Assembly (NCBI GenBank): GCA_023440965.1
Contig: JAEZRC010000004.1
Location: 62,001 to 126,000 of the forward strand
Direction of reading: 5' to 3'
From: Bacillota bacterium
GTDB taxonomy: Bacteria > Bacillota > Clostridia > Oscillospirales > Ruminococcaceae
DNA length: 64,000 nt
The number at the start of each line of letters is the position of its first letter. The first letter of the stretch is position 1. Positions 32,821 to 41,613 of this stretch are shown in pieces. The notes beneath the pieces are model-generated. The model was not told the DNA's origin and ran no database searches. It saw only the letters and a list, made by a program, of their open reading frames with translations. The translations under genes and the position numbers were made by a program.

Positions 32821-35800
32821 ATGCTGAAGCTGTTAAGTGGACCAATCGGTTCTGGAAAGTCGGCCTATATTTCTGATATGATTAAGAAAGATATAGAAAC
32901 TGGTAAGGAAGTCCTTGTACTCGTACCTGACCAGTTTTCTTTTGAATATGATAAAAAGCTTTATAAGGTTCTTGGTGCAGGTCTTTTTAACTCAATAAGA
33001 GTTGTCGGCTTCAGGAAGCTTGCCGAAACTATAATAAAACTAAATGGCTCAACCCGTGGCGAATATGCTGATGATTACACAAAACAAATCATTATGCACC
33101 TCGCTGTTAAGAAGCTCAAGGCAGAAAAAGCAGCAAAATATTATACAAAACAGCTTGATAAAACAAGCTTTATTGATAGTGCAATCGAACTTGTAAAAGA
33201 ACTGCGTCAGTCTGAAATTACTCCGAATGAGCTTTCAGCAACACAGCATGAGCTGACAGGTTCACTGTCTGATAAAATAAGTGATATACAATATTTATAT
33301 TCTGAATATTGCAATATTCTATCAGAAAAAGGCTTGAAGGACTCCCTGACACTCACAGGAGAAGCTGCGACAACAGCAAAAGAAAAAAACTTTTTTAAAT
33401 CTATGAATGTATATATTGATGAATTCAATGGCTTTTCACAGGATGAATTTTCAATGTTTGAAGCAATTCTGTCACAATCGACCGACGTCTGTATTTCACT
33501 CACGATAGGATATGGAGAAAACGCAAGAACAAAGCTATCGCCATTCCTGAATGTTATAAAAACAGAACAGGATATCATTAATCTTGCAAAAGGCTTTAAT
33601 CTTAAAACTGAAATGGTGACCTTTAAAAATCTTTCCAATAAAATAAATAAATCGGTCAACCACATTAACAACAATATTTTCAATCCTCTTGTTGTAAAAA
33701 CTTCTGACAGCACAGGGGTTAAGGTTATTGCCTGCAATGACTTATATGAGGAAATTGAATATGTTTCTTCAAGCATAAAAAGACTTGTCTGTGATAATGG
33801 ATATAAATATTCTGATATCGCAATAGTATCAAGAAAGTTGTCTGATTATTATAGTATAATTTCAGGCGTGTTTGACAGGTATGAAATCTCATATTTTATG
33901 GATACAAAACAGCCAGTTTCACAGAAAGCACTGATATTATACATTTTTTCAGTCTTTCAGACCGTCACAACAAGAAAATTCAATACTGAAAATATCTTAA
34001 GATACATTAAATCAACCCTTTCAATGTTCACTGATATGCAGGTTTCAATGATTGAGGACTATTGCTTTCAATGGAATGTTAATGGTGATATGTGGCTTGA
34101 GGACTTCACTGCAACCGACAGTAAGGACACCGCATATCTCAACGAATTAAATAAAATCAGAAAGCTAATTATTAAGCCACTTCAAGGGTTGAAACTTGCT
34201 TGTTCCGACAGTGGAGCAAGAGATATCTGTCATGCCCTCTTTGCTTTTCTTGATGAGGTCAATTTATCAGCGATAATGTCACAGAGCATTAAGAATAGCC
34301 CTGAGGTTTTGTCCGATAATGAAACTCAGGCAATAGAAATTGCCCGTGAATTCAAGCAACTGTGGGGAATACTCATTCAGGCAATAAGAGCAATCTATGA
34401 TACATTGCAGGATGAAAAAATAACACTTAAAACGTTCAGTGAGCTTTTAAATCAAATGCTCCTTCAAGCAAGTGTTTCAACCCCACCGCAGAAGCTTGAC
34501 GCTGTAATGGTCGCAAGTGCAGATCATTCCCACCTTGCAAGCCCTAAGGTCGTATTTTTAATTGGTGTGAATGAGGGTATAATGCCAGCATTTGTGAAGG
34601 AAAGCGGCCTTTTTACTGATAAGGATAAGGAAGCTCTCGAAAAACTTGGACTTAAAATATCCCGCCGTATTATGTGGAAGCTTACAGAAGAACGTTTTAT
34701 GGCATATCAAGCTCTTTCACTGCCGAGTGACAGGCTTTTTGTATCATATTCATTATCCGATAAATCAGGGAATTCAAGACGTCCTTCGCCGATTATAAAG
34801 CAACTTACAAATATGTTTGGTGATAAAATTATTGAATGTGCATGGGATAAAAGCCCAGGTTTTTATTGTACTACACCACATTCAGCCTACTATAAATTTG
34901 TTGAGAATTACAGGGATAAAACTGAGGATATACTGAGTATTAAAGCAGTTCTGGAAAAAGATAAGGATTACAAAAACAGGATTGAATATCTGCGTAATGC
35001 TTCTGAAAATTCAGATTATCGATTAAACCCCAAAACAGCTCAAAGTATGTTCTTTTCAAAGAATCTAAATATTTCTGCAACAAGTATTGAAAAATTCAAC
35101 GAATGTCCGTTCAGCTTTTTCTGTCAGAATGGTCTGAAGCTTCAAACTCCGAAAAAGGTTGAAGTAAACCCTGTTAATAGGGGAACTATTGTTCACTATT
35201 GCCTTGAAAAAATAATGAGCAGAAAGAATAATAATGATAAAAATGAGTATATTCCCGAATTTGTTTCTTATAATGACGATGAGTTGAAAGAAAAAACACA
35301 TCAGCTTTTAGCTGATTTCAGAGAAAATGAGCTTGGTGGAGATTTTGGGAAAACAAAACGCTTTGATGCAATGTACAAAAATCTTGAGAGCCTAATTTTC
35401 GATGTTGTTAAAAATATTAAGTCGGAACTTGAAAGTAGTAACTTTACTCCTCATGAATTTGAATATAATCTCACCGATAAAAACGGAAAGAGTATTTTTG
35501 AGCTTGACCTTGATAACGGTTTGAAATTAATACTGCGTGGTAAAATTGATAGGCTTGATATGTGTGAGTATGATGACAAAAAATACATAAGAATTGTTGA
35601 TTATAAAACAGGCAAGAAACAGCTTGAACTTCAGGATGTTTATAATGGTATAAATCTTCAGATGATTTTATATCTTATGGCTGTCACTGATAATGTTGAA
35701 AACGCTGAGCCAGCTGGTGTACTATATATGCCTGCAATTTTTCTTGCGCCTGAAATTGAAAGAACTTTTAATACAACTGACCAGCAGAATCCTGAAAATG

Positions 35801-36213
35801 ATATAGTTTCAAAGCTTAAAGATAAGAACTTTAAGAAAAACGGACTTGTTGTAAGACACGAGAACAATGATATTATGAATGATATGATTAATGCAGATTA
35901 TGTCCAGATAAGGAACAAGACTAAGCCCGACGGTTATTCAGACATTATGCCTTATGATGCCTATAATAGGCTTGAAGCTTTTACAAAGAGCAGAATGATT
36001 GAAATGGCTGAGAATCTTAAAAACGGAAAAATACCAGCTATCCCAAAAGGCGAAAAGGACAAGCTTGCTTGCAGATATTGTGATTACTGGTCTGTCTGTG
36101 GAAGTTATATGACGAATAAGGCACAGATCATTGACAAATCCGATGCTGATAAGCTCCGTGATATAATCGGAATTCAAACAAATGATAAGGCAGGTGAAGA
36201 CGATGAGCGTTAA
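32821..36213 (+). CDS. addB: ATP-dependent helicase/nuclease AddAB, subunit B
   Basis: 1130 residues, the usual size. With AddA it processes double-strand breaks for RecA-dependent repair in Firmicutes. Walker A GPIGSGKS is at 7-14. The C-terminal nuclease domain has VDYKTGKK near 925. Four Cys for the iron-sulfur staple are present: one near 762 (FNECPFSFFC) and three in CRYCDYWSVC near 1083. These features distinguish AddB from RexB types, which lack the cluster. Translation probably depends on opening of the hairpin described at its start. It overlaps addA by 11 bp. Confidence 0.96.
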   Translation: MLKLLSGPIGSGKSAYISDMIKKDIETGKEVLVLVPDQFSFEYDKKLYKVLGAGLFNSIRVVGFRKLAETIIKLNGSTRGEYADDYTKQIIMHLAVKKLKAEKAAKYYTKQLDKTSFIDSAIELVKELRQSEITPNELSATQHELTGSLSDKISDIQYLYSEYCNILSEKGLKDSLTLTGEAATTAKEKNFFKSMNVYIDEFNGFSQDEFSMFEAILSQSTDVCISLTIGYGENARTKLSPFLNVIKTEQDIINLAKGFNLKTEMVTFKNLSNKINKSVNHINNNIFNPLVVKTSDSTGVKVIACNDLYEEIEYVSSSIKRLVCDNGYKYSDIAIVSRKLSDYYSIISGVFDRYEISYFMDTKQPVSQKALILYIFSVFQTVTTRKFNTENILRYIKSTLSMFTDMQVSMIEDYCFQWNVNGDMWLEDFTATDSKDTAYLNELNKIRKLIIKPLQGLKLACSDSGARDICHALFAFLDEVNLSAIMSQSIKNSPEVLSDNETQAIEIAREFKQLWGILIQAIRAIYDTLQDEKITLKTFSELLNQMLLQASVSTPPQKLDAVMVASADHSHLASPKVVFLIGVNEGIMPAFVKESGLFTDKDKEALEKLGLKISRRIMWKLTEERFMAYQALSLPSDRLFVSYSLSDKSGNSRRPSPIIKQLTNMFGDKIIECAWDKSPGFYCTTPHSAYYKFVENYRDKTEDILSIKAVLEKDKDYKNRIEYLRNASENSDYRLNPKTAQSMFFSKNLNISATSIEKFNECPFSFFCQNGLKLQTPKKVEVNPVNRGTIVHYCLEKIMSRKNNNDKNEYIPEFVSYNDDELKEKTHQLLADFRENELGGDFGKTKRFDAMYKNLESLIFDVVKNIKSELESSNFTPHEFEYNLTDKNGKSIFELDLDNGLKLILRGKIDRLDMCEYDDKKYIRIVDYKTGKKQLELQDVYNGINLQMILYLMAVTDNVENAEPAGVLYMPAIFLAPEIERTFNTTDQQNPENDIVSKLKDKNFKKNGLVVRHENNDIMNDMINADYVQIRNKTKPDGYSDIMPYDAYNRLEAFTKSRMIEMAENLKNGKIPAIPKGEKDKLACRYCDYWSVCGSYMTNKAQIIDKSDADKLRDIIGIQTNDKAGEDDER

Positions 36214-39200
36214 GTGGACTAATGACCAGCTTTCAGCAATAACAACCACTGATAAGGGTGTAATTGTTTCCGCTGCTGCCGGAAGTGGTAAGACTGCTGT
36301 GCTTATTGAACGTGTAATACGTCTTCTCACCGATGAAAAAAATCAACTTCCAGCTGATAAGCTCCTTGCGGTTACCTTCACAAATGATGCCGCAGCACAG
36401 ATGAGGGAAAAATTAAGTGTTGCCCTTAGTAAAAAAATTGAAGAAGACCCAACAAATGAATGGCTGCAGCTCCAACATATGAAGCTTGAGCTTGCTAAAA
36501 TTTCAACAATTAATTCATTCTGCCTTGAACTTGTCAAAAACAATATCCAACAGTTTGATATTTCAAATGGTGTTAGAATTATTGATGAAGCTGAATCCTT
36601 TGTTATGTTTGAGAAATCACTTGAAACCGTTCTTGAAAAGCATTATGAAGAAGATGCTGATAATATGTCTATGCTCAATAATTATTTCAGCATCGGCAAT
36701 GACAACAGGCTTGTTGAAATCATCACACAGCTTTATAATTTTTCACGTTCGCTGCCTTTCAAGGACAGCTGGTTTGAAAATGTTATTGACAGCTACAACA
36801 ATGACAGCGTTATTTCTAAGCAATGGAAAACTATAATTTTTGACAACCTGAATTCTGAATTCTCAATAATAAGGAATCTTTTTAATGAGGTTTGCCAGCT
36901 CGCAAACTCATTAAAATACTACCCAAAAACCAAGGACATTATCTTAAAGAATGATTTTGAACTTTTTGAAGAAATTGAGAAAACTATTATTCTCGGTGAA
37001 TGGGATAGAATCGCCGAAGTTTTAAATGATATATCTTTTGCCCGTTTTTATGGAAAGCCGGATAAAGATGCTCCTGAAGATAATATGATTGAAAAGCTTG
37101 TTGTCGAAAAAATAAAAGACTATCGTGATGATTATAAAAAATCACTTGATAGCCTTGCAAAGCTTTTCTCGTATTCTGAGGCACAGATATCATCCGACCT
37201 TAAAGAAAGTAGACAAATCCTTAAAATCCTTATTGCAATCGTTAATGATTTGTGGGACGAGCTATGGGAACAAAAGGTTGCCAAAAACGCAATAGATTTT
37301 TCGGATGTTGAAATTCTTTCTATTCAGCTTTTATGTGAAGAAACCGAAATCGGTTATAAAAAATCACAGCTTGCAAAGGATATTGTCAACAATGATACTT
37401 ATAAAATCATTCTCATTGACGAATTTCAGGATGTAAACAACCTTCAGGATTTAATCTTCAAAATGTTGTCAGAAACAGATGATGATACAATAATTGGCAA
37501 GAATATGTTTGTTGTTGGTGATGTAAAGCAGTCTATTTATCGATTCAGACAAGCTAACCCTAATATTTTTATTGAAACTCGCAATAATGCCAATATGCCA
37601 CAAAATGCTGATAAGCTAAAGGAGATAAAGCTACGTTCAAACTTCCGAAGCCGTGATTGTGTAATTGATTTTGTTAATTTTGTTTTTGAGAATATTATGT
37701 CAAAGGAAATGGGCGAGGTTGATTATAATAAAGATGAGGCACTTGTGCTCGGTGCTGATTATAATAATAAAAAGTTTTCAACAGAAATTCTTGTGATAAG
37801 AAAAGAGGAGGATATTGAGCTTGATGATGAAACTATTGATTATAGTGAGCCGTCAGTAGTAGCAGTAAAAATCCGCAGTATGATTGACAGCGGGTATCCT
37901 GTGTATGAAAATGGACAGGAACGCCCTTGCCGTCAAAGCGACTTCTGCGTACTTGTGAGGAGTAGAACAGTCAATAAGGAATATATCGAGGCCTTTGCGC
38001 AAGCGGGCTTGTCTGTCCAGTCAGAAGAACTCACTGGTTACCTGCGTTCAAGAGAAATAAGCATACTTATAAATATGCTTAATGTTATTGACAATCCAAT
38101 GAATGATATTGCTTTTGCAAGTGTACTGCTATCTCCGATATTTATGTTTTCAGCAGATGACATTGCTGTTATCAAAAATTCAAGCTCGTATAAAAAGCTT
38201 TATCCTGCATTTCTCACTATTATTGGTGAAACAAAGGACAAGGAGCTTAATATAAAATCAGATGAGCTCAAAAACAAATGTGCGGGTGTAGTCGCAAAAA
38301 TCAAGGAACTACGATATTATGCCTCGAGCCTTACTCTTGAGCAGTTGATAAGAAAAATATATGACAGTACAGATTTCTTCCTTATCGCATCAACCTATGA
38401 TGACGGTGCACAAAAGCGTGCAAATTTAAGGCTTTTACTCGAATATGCTTATTCTTATGATAATAGTATCGGTGGTGGATTGACTGGCTTTATCCGCTAT
38501 ATTAACAGTGTATTCAATAATGGGGGAGATTTAAAGCAATCAGGTATTCTGAACAACTATTCAGACTCTGTTGTCATTAAAACAATTCACAAGTCAAAGG
38601 GGCTTGAATTCCCGTTTGTGTTCCTTTGCAGAACTGCAACAACCTTTAAAAATCAGCGTAATGACCTTTCTAAACAGATGCTAATTAATCTTTATAATGG
38701 TATAGGCTTTAGATTACAAGAGCCAGAGAAATATTTAAAATATACTACATTGCCTTATGATGCAATAAAACTTGTCAATGAAACCGAGATGTTAAGTGAG
38801 GAAATGCGACTATTATATGTTGCACTTACCCGTGCAAAAGAACGCCTTTTCATTACCTATTCAATGGGTAAGAATTTTCAAAAGAAAATTGAAAGTCTTG
38901 CTATGTCTATCGCAAGATCAGGCAGAGTTACCCCTGAAATTGTCCGCACAGCAAACTCAATGCAAGATTGGTTGACTATGGCTTTGCTTGCTTATGAGGG
39001 TGACTCATTCCTGCGTGATATGTGCGTTTCAGAACTTGAAATTCCAACACACTCAACAAATGCAATTATAGAATTTATTGAGGGTGCTGATATACTCTCC
39101 TTAAAAAATTCATTAGAGCAAAAAGCTAATGAGAGTACAAAAGAAATAAAACCATCAGAAAAGACTATTGAAGAAATTGAGCATTACATTAATTTTAAGT

Positions 39201-39832
39201 ATGATGAAAAGTATTCCCAGACACAATCAAAGCTCTCCGTTTCTGAAGTTGCAAAGAAAGATACCTCGCTTGAATATTTCTATCAGCTTCCGCGTCTTGA
39301 TGAAGAAGTCGGGAAGCTCACTGCTGCAGAAAAGGGAACTGCAACTCATAGCTTTATGGAGCTTGCCGATTATAACAAGGCTGAGAATAATGTTGAAGAT
39401 GAAATTAGGCGACTTATCAGTATCGGTCTTCTATCAGAAAAACAAGGCGAAGCTATTAACACAAAATCAATTACAGCATTTTTCAATAGTGAATTCTATT
39501 TGAGAATGAAGAAGAGCAAAAACCTTATGCGTGAAAAACAATTTCTTGTTATGATTTCAGATTTAAAGCTTGATTTAGATGAGCTTTCAGTATATAATGG
39601 AACAGATGGTATGCTTCAGGGTATTGCTGACTGTATTTTTGAGGAAGATGACGGTTATGTTCTTGTTGATTATAAGACCGATAACGTCAAGTCCTTTGAT
39701 GAACTAAAAGAGCATTACTCGTTGCAATTAATGCTGTATAAAGCGGCATTTGACCTCATACTCGATAAGCCTGTCAAGAGTAGCTATATTTATTCATTCA
39801 AACTTGAACAGGGTGTTGAAATAACATTATAG
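36203..39832 (+). CDS. addA: ATP-dependent helicase/nuclease AddAB, subunit A
   Basis: 1209 residues, UvrD-type 3'-5' helicase fused to a RecB-type nuclease. Motifs: SAAAGSGKTAVL at 23-34, VTFTNDAAAQM, LIDEFQDVNNLQ, VVGDVKQSIYRFRQANP, LRSNFRSRD, TIHKSKGLEFPFVF and EEMRLLYVALTRAKERL. The nuclease motif LVDYKTDNV is near 1153. The ATG preceded by AGGTGA was preferred to one seven codons upstream. Together with addB it forms one unit; DUF3795 follows 11 bp later. Confidence 0.97.
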   Translation: MSVKWTNDQLSAITTTDKGVIVSAAAGSGKTAVLIERVIRLLTDEKNQLPADKLLAVTFTNDAAAQMREKLSVALSKKIEEDPTNEWLQLQHMKLELAKISTINSFCLELVKNNIQQFDISNGVRIIDEAESFVMFEKSLETVLEKHYEEDADNMSMLNNYFSIGNDNRLVEIITQLYNFSRSLPFKDSWFENVIDSYNNDSVISKQWKTIIFDNLNSEFSIIRNLFNEVCQLANSLKYYPKTKDIILKNDFELFEEIEKTIILGEWDRIAEVLNDISFARFYGKPDKDAPEDNMIEKLVVEKIKDYRDDYKKSLDSLAKLFSYSEAQISSDLKESRQILKILIAIVNDLWDELWEQKVAKNAIDFSDVEILSIQLLCEETEIGYKKSQLAKDIVNNDTYKIILIDEFQDVNNLQDLIFKMLSETDDDTIIGKNMFVVGDVKQSIYRFRQANPNIFIETRNNANMPQNADKLKEIKLRSNFRSRDCVIDFVNFVFENIMSKEMGEVDYNKDEALVLGADYNNKKFSTEILVIRKEEDIELDDETIDYSEPSVVAVKIRSMIDSGYPVYENGQERPCRQSDFCVLVRSRTVNKEYIEAFAQAGLSVQSEELTGYLRSREISILINMLNVIDNPMNDIAFASVLLSPIFMFSADDIAVIKNSSSYKKLYPAFLTIIGETKDKELNIKSDELKNKCAGVVAKIKELRYYASSLTLEQLIRKIYDSTDFFLIASTYDDGAQKRANLRLLLEYAYSYDNSIGGGLTGFIRYINSVFNNGGDLKQSGILNNYSDSVVIKTIHKSKGLEFPFVFLCRTATTFKNQRNDLSKQMLINLYNGIGFRLQEPEKYLKYTTLPYDAIKLVNETEMLSEEMRLLYVALTRAKERLFITYSMGKNFQKKIESLAMSIARSGRVTPEIVRTANSMQDWLTMALLAYEGDSFLRDMCVSELEIPTHSTNAIIEFIEGADILSLKNSLEQKANESTKEIKPSEKTIEEIEHYINFKYDEKYSQTQSKLSVSEVAKKDTSLEYFYQLPRLDEEVGKLTAAEKGTATHSFMELADYNKAENNVEDEIRRLISIGLLSEKQGEAINTKSITAFFNSEFYLRMKKSKNLMREKQFLVMISDLKLDLDELSVYNGTDGMLQGIADCIFEEDDGYVLVDYKTDNVKSFDELKEHYSLQLMLYKAAFDLILDKPVKSSYIYSFKLEQGVEITL

Positions 39833-39843
39833 GAGATGACAAA

Positions 39844-40116
39844 ATGATTGAATCAAGATGTGGTATTTTATGTTCAGAACTTGGATGTAAAGAAAAATTC
39901 GGTGTTGATTGCAAGGGTTGCGTTAGTGAAAAGACAATCTGCTGGGGTGAATGTCCGGTAAAAATCTGTTGTGAGGATAAAAACCTCAATCATTGTGGAG
40001 AATGCGAAAGCTTCCCATGTGAACAGCTTACTGCTTTCTCATATGATGCAGAACACGGTGATAATGGAGCAAGAATAAAGCAGTGTGAAGTGTGGGCAGA
40101 ATGTATAATGAAATAA
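39844..40116 (+). CDS. Cys-rich DUF3795 family protein
   Basis: 90 residues with 14 Cys, several in paired spacing (CKGC, CGEC, adjacent CC), suggesting metal or Fe-S binding. The order ESRCGILCSELGC, CWGECPVKICCEDK, NHCGECESFPC, AEHGDNGARI is characteristic of DUF3795 proteins as I recall them. Function unknown. AGGAGATGACAAA precedes the ATG. Placement after addA may be incidental; no promoter is visible between them. Confidence 0.85.
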   Translation: MIESRCGILCSELGCKEKFGVDCKGCVSEKTICWGECPVKICCEDKNLNHCGECESFPCEQLTAFSYDAEHGDNGARIKQCEVWAECIMK

Positions 40117-40130
40117 ATTTTAAAACAATG

Positions 40131-40159
40131 TTGACAAATATAATAAAAGCGTATATACT
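40131..40159 (+). promoter_or_regulatory. Promoter of infC-rpmI-rplT
   Basis: Consensus TTGACA (40131-40136), 17-bp spacer, TATACT (40154-40159), giving a leader of about 140 nt. Confidence 0.85.
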
Positions 40160-40164
40160 AATAT

Positions 40165-40288
40165 AGAAAACAAAGTAGAACCGTTCCGTTCTCACCTACA
40201 AACGAAAGTGCGTATGGTCAATACTTCAACATATTTTATGTTATCAGTATGAGCACGGGCGTAAGTCTGTGCTCTGTTTAATTTTAGC
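40165..40288 (+). ncRNA. Leader RNA of infC operon (L20-leader type)
   Basis: The leader between promoter and infC ends in an 8-bp hairpin (GAGCACGG at 40251-40258 with CTGTGCTC at 40267-40274), followed by a U-rich tract, TGTTTAATTTT. In B. subtilis ribosomal protein L20 binds this operon's leader and causes premature termination. The GAGCACGG...GTGCTC hairpin and its place before infC fit that class. Matched by eye only. Confidence 0.65.
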
Positions 40289-40290
40289 TT

Positions 40291-40306
40291 GGAGGTGCTC
40301 GCCATT
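40291..40306 (+). promoter_or_regulatory. Ribosome binding site and AUU start of infC
   Basis: GGAGGTG (40291-40297), 6-bp spacer, then ATT AGC AAC AAA. The reading frame could be opened by TTG at 40289, but that codon lies inside the ribosome binding site. AUU initiation is a known feature of infC in E. coli and Bacillus, and lets IF3 repress its own translation. Confidence 0.85.
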
Positions 40307-40822
40307 AGCAACAAAGAACTACAAATCAACGAAGAAATTCGCGATTCTGAAATTCGCGTAGTTGACGTTGACGGAACCCAGCTGGGTATTTTATCATCAA
40401 AGGAAGCGCAGAAGTTAGCAATTGAAAAGAACTTGGATCTTGTAAAAATTGCTCCACAAGCGACTCCACCCGTATGTCGAATAATGGATTACGGTAAGTT
40501 TTGCTTTGAACAAACTAAGCGTGAAAAAGAAGCAAGGAAGAATCAGAAAATTGTTGAGATTAAGGAAATCCGAATGTCATCAACAATAGATACCCATGAC
40601 TTTAACACAAAAGTTAATCAAGCAGAAAAATTCCTGAAATCCGGCGACAAGCTTAAGGTTTCAGTTCGCTTCAGAAAACGTGCTGTTGCTCATCCACATC
40701 TTGGACAGGAACTGCTCGATAAGTTTAAGGAAGCAGTTGCAGAGGTTGGAAACATTGATAAACCATCTAAGATGGAAGGACGCAGTCTTGTAATGTTCGT
40801 TTCACCAAAAGCTTCAAAGTAA
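40304..40822 (+). CDS. infC: Translation initiation factor IF-3
   Basis: 172 residues starting at an AUU codon. IF3 prevents premature joining of subunits and checks the start codon on the 30S subunit. I see NEEIRDSEIRVVDVDGTQLGIL in the N-domain, the linker KIAPQATPPVCRIMDYGKFCFEQTKREKEARKNQ, and the C-domain KEIRMSSTIDTHDFNTKVNQAEKFLKSGDKLKVSVRFRKR. Starting at AUU gives the same N-terminus as Bacillus IF3 (ISxxx...NEQIR). First gene of the conserved infC-rpmI-rplT operon. Confidence 0.97.
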   Translation: MSNKELQINEEIRDSEIRVVDVDGTQLGILSSKEAQKLAIEKNLDLVKIAPQATPPVCRIMDYGKFCFEQTKREKEARKNQKIVEIKEIRMSSTIDTHDFNTKVNQAEKFLKSGDKLKVSVRFRKRAVAHPHLGQELLDKFKEAVAEVGNIDKPSKMEGRSLVMFVSPKASK

Positions 40823-40841
40823 TAATTGAGGAGGATATATT

Positions 40842-41039
40842 ATGCCAAAGGTAAAAACACACAGTGGCGCTAAAAAGCGTTTTAGTTTAACAAAAAACGG
40901 TAAGGTTAAATTCCAGCACACAAATAAAAGACATAGACTTACTCAGAAGGCACACAAGCGTAAGAGAATTGCAAGAGTAGGTGCTTTCGCTGATAGCACA
41001 AATGCTCCAACAATCAAAGTTCTTATCCCATACAAATAA
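40842..41039 (+). CDS. rpmI: 50S ribosomal protein L35
   Basis: 65 residues, highly basic. MPKVKTHSGAKKRF at the start and KRHRLTQKAHKRKR in the middle are the L35 signatures. GAGGAGG precedes the ATG. It lies between infC and rplT in the standard order, so it falls under the same leader control. Confidence 0.98.
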   Translation: MPKVKTHSGAKKRFSLTKNGKVKFQHTNKRHRLTQKAHKRKRIARVGAFADSTNAPTIKVLIPYK

Positions 41040-41069
41040 TTGAAAATAAAAAAGCGGAGGTAAATAGAT

Positions 41070-41426
41070 ATGGCTCGTATTAAGGGCGCAATGATGACTC
41101 GAAAGAGAAGAAATAAGACTTTAAAGCTTGCAAAGGGCTATTTTGGCGCAAAGAGTAAGCATTTTAAGATGGCTAAACAGGCTGTAATGAAGTCTGGCCA
41201 GTACGCATACATTGGTCGTAAGCAGAAAAAACGTGATTTTAGAAAGCTCTGGATTACAAGAATTTCAGCTGCTTGCAAGTTAAATGATATGAACTATTCA
41301 ACATTTATGAATGGTGTCAATAAGGCAGGAATCACACTTAACAGAAAGATGCTTTCAGAAATTGCTATCAGTGATCCAACAGGTTTCACAGCTATCGCTG
41401 ACAAAGCAAAAGCTGCTTTAAATTAA
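41070..41426 (+). CDS. rplT: 50S ribosomal protein L20
   Basis: 118 residues, the usual size. MARIKGAMMTRKRRNKTLKLAKGYFGAKSKHF and RDFRKLWITRISAA are diagnostic. Needed for early 50S assembly, and in Firmicutes the repressor of this operon through the leader upstream of infC. GGAGG precedes the ATG. A strong terminator follows. Confidence 0.98.
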   Translation: MARIKGAMMTRKRRNKTLKLAKGYFGAKSKHFKMAKQAVMKSGQYAYIGRKQKKRDFRKLWITRISAACKLNDMNYSTFMNGVNKAGITLNRKMLSEIAISDPTGFTAIADKAKAALN

Positions 41427-41433
41427 GCTAACC

Positions 41434-41466
41434 AACACGCTCCTTCTTGTATTGAGCGTGTTTTGT
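41434..41466 (+). terminator. Terminator of the infC operon
   Basis: AACACGCTC (41434-41442) pairs with GAGCGTGTT (41454-41462), 11-nt loop, followed by TTTTGTTATT. Confidence 0.9.
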
Positions 41467-41509
41467 TATTATTTGTAATATTAATTATACGTCTTTAGAG
41501 GAATGACAT

Positions 41510-41575
41510 ATGAAAAGTGAGCGAATTGAAATTAACAAAATCCCTGCAATTTTATGGACTGAAAAACATATTTAA
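41510..41575 (+). pseudogene. Stump of an alpha/beta-hydrolase-like gene (first 21 codons)
   Basis: ATG with a ribosome binding site (AGAGGAATGACAT) opens a 21-codon frame reading MKSERIEINKIPAILWTEK, then HI and stop. It resembles the N-terminus of small clostridial alpha/beta hydrolases (a run like xIxIxxIPAILWGEKS before the first strand). The remainder of such a gene is absent; GrpB begins 38 bp later. It is probably a gene remnant left by a deletion or replacement. It could also be a chance frame. Confidence 0.4.
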
Positions 41576-41613
41576 AAGCGGTGTTTATTACTTTATTAGG
41601 GAAAGAGGATGTT

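Noticed and set aside
33207..33776. A 189-codon minus-strand frame inside addB
   Set aside because: Antisense to a continuous conserved protein; composition is that of a reversed Lys/Glu-rich gene.
40289..40303. TTG at 40289 as the start of infC
   Set aside because: The codon is part of the ribosome binding site itself; ATT at 40304 has correct spacing and gives the conserved N-terminus.
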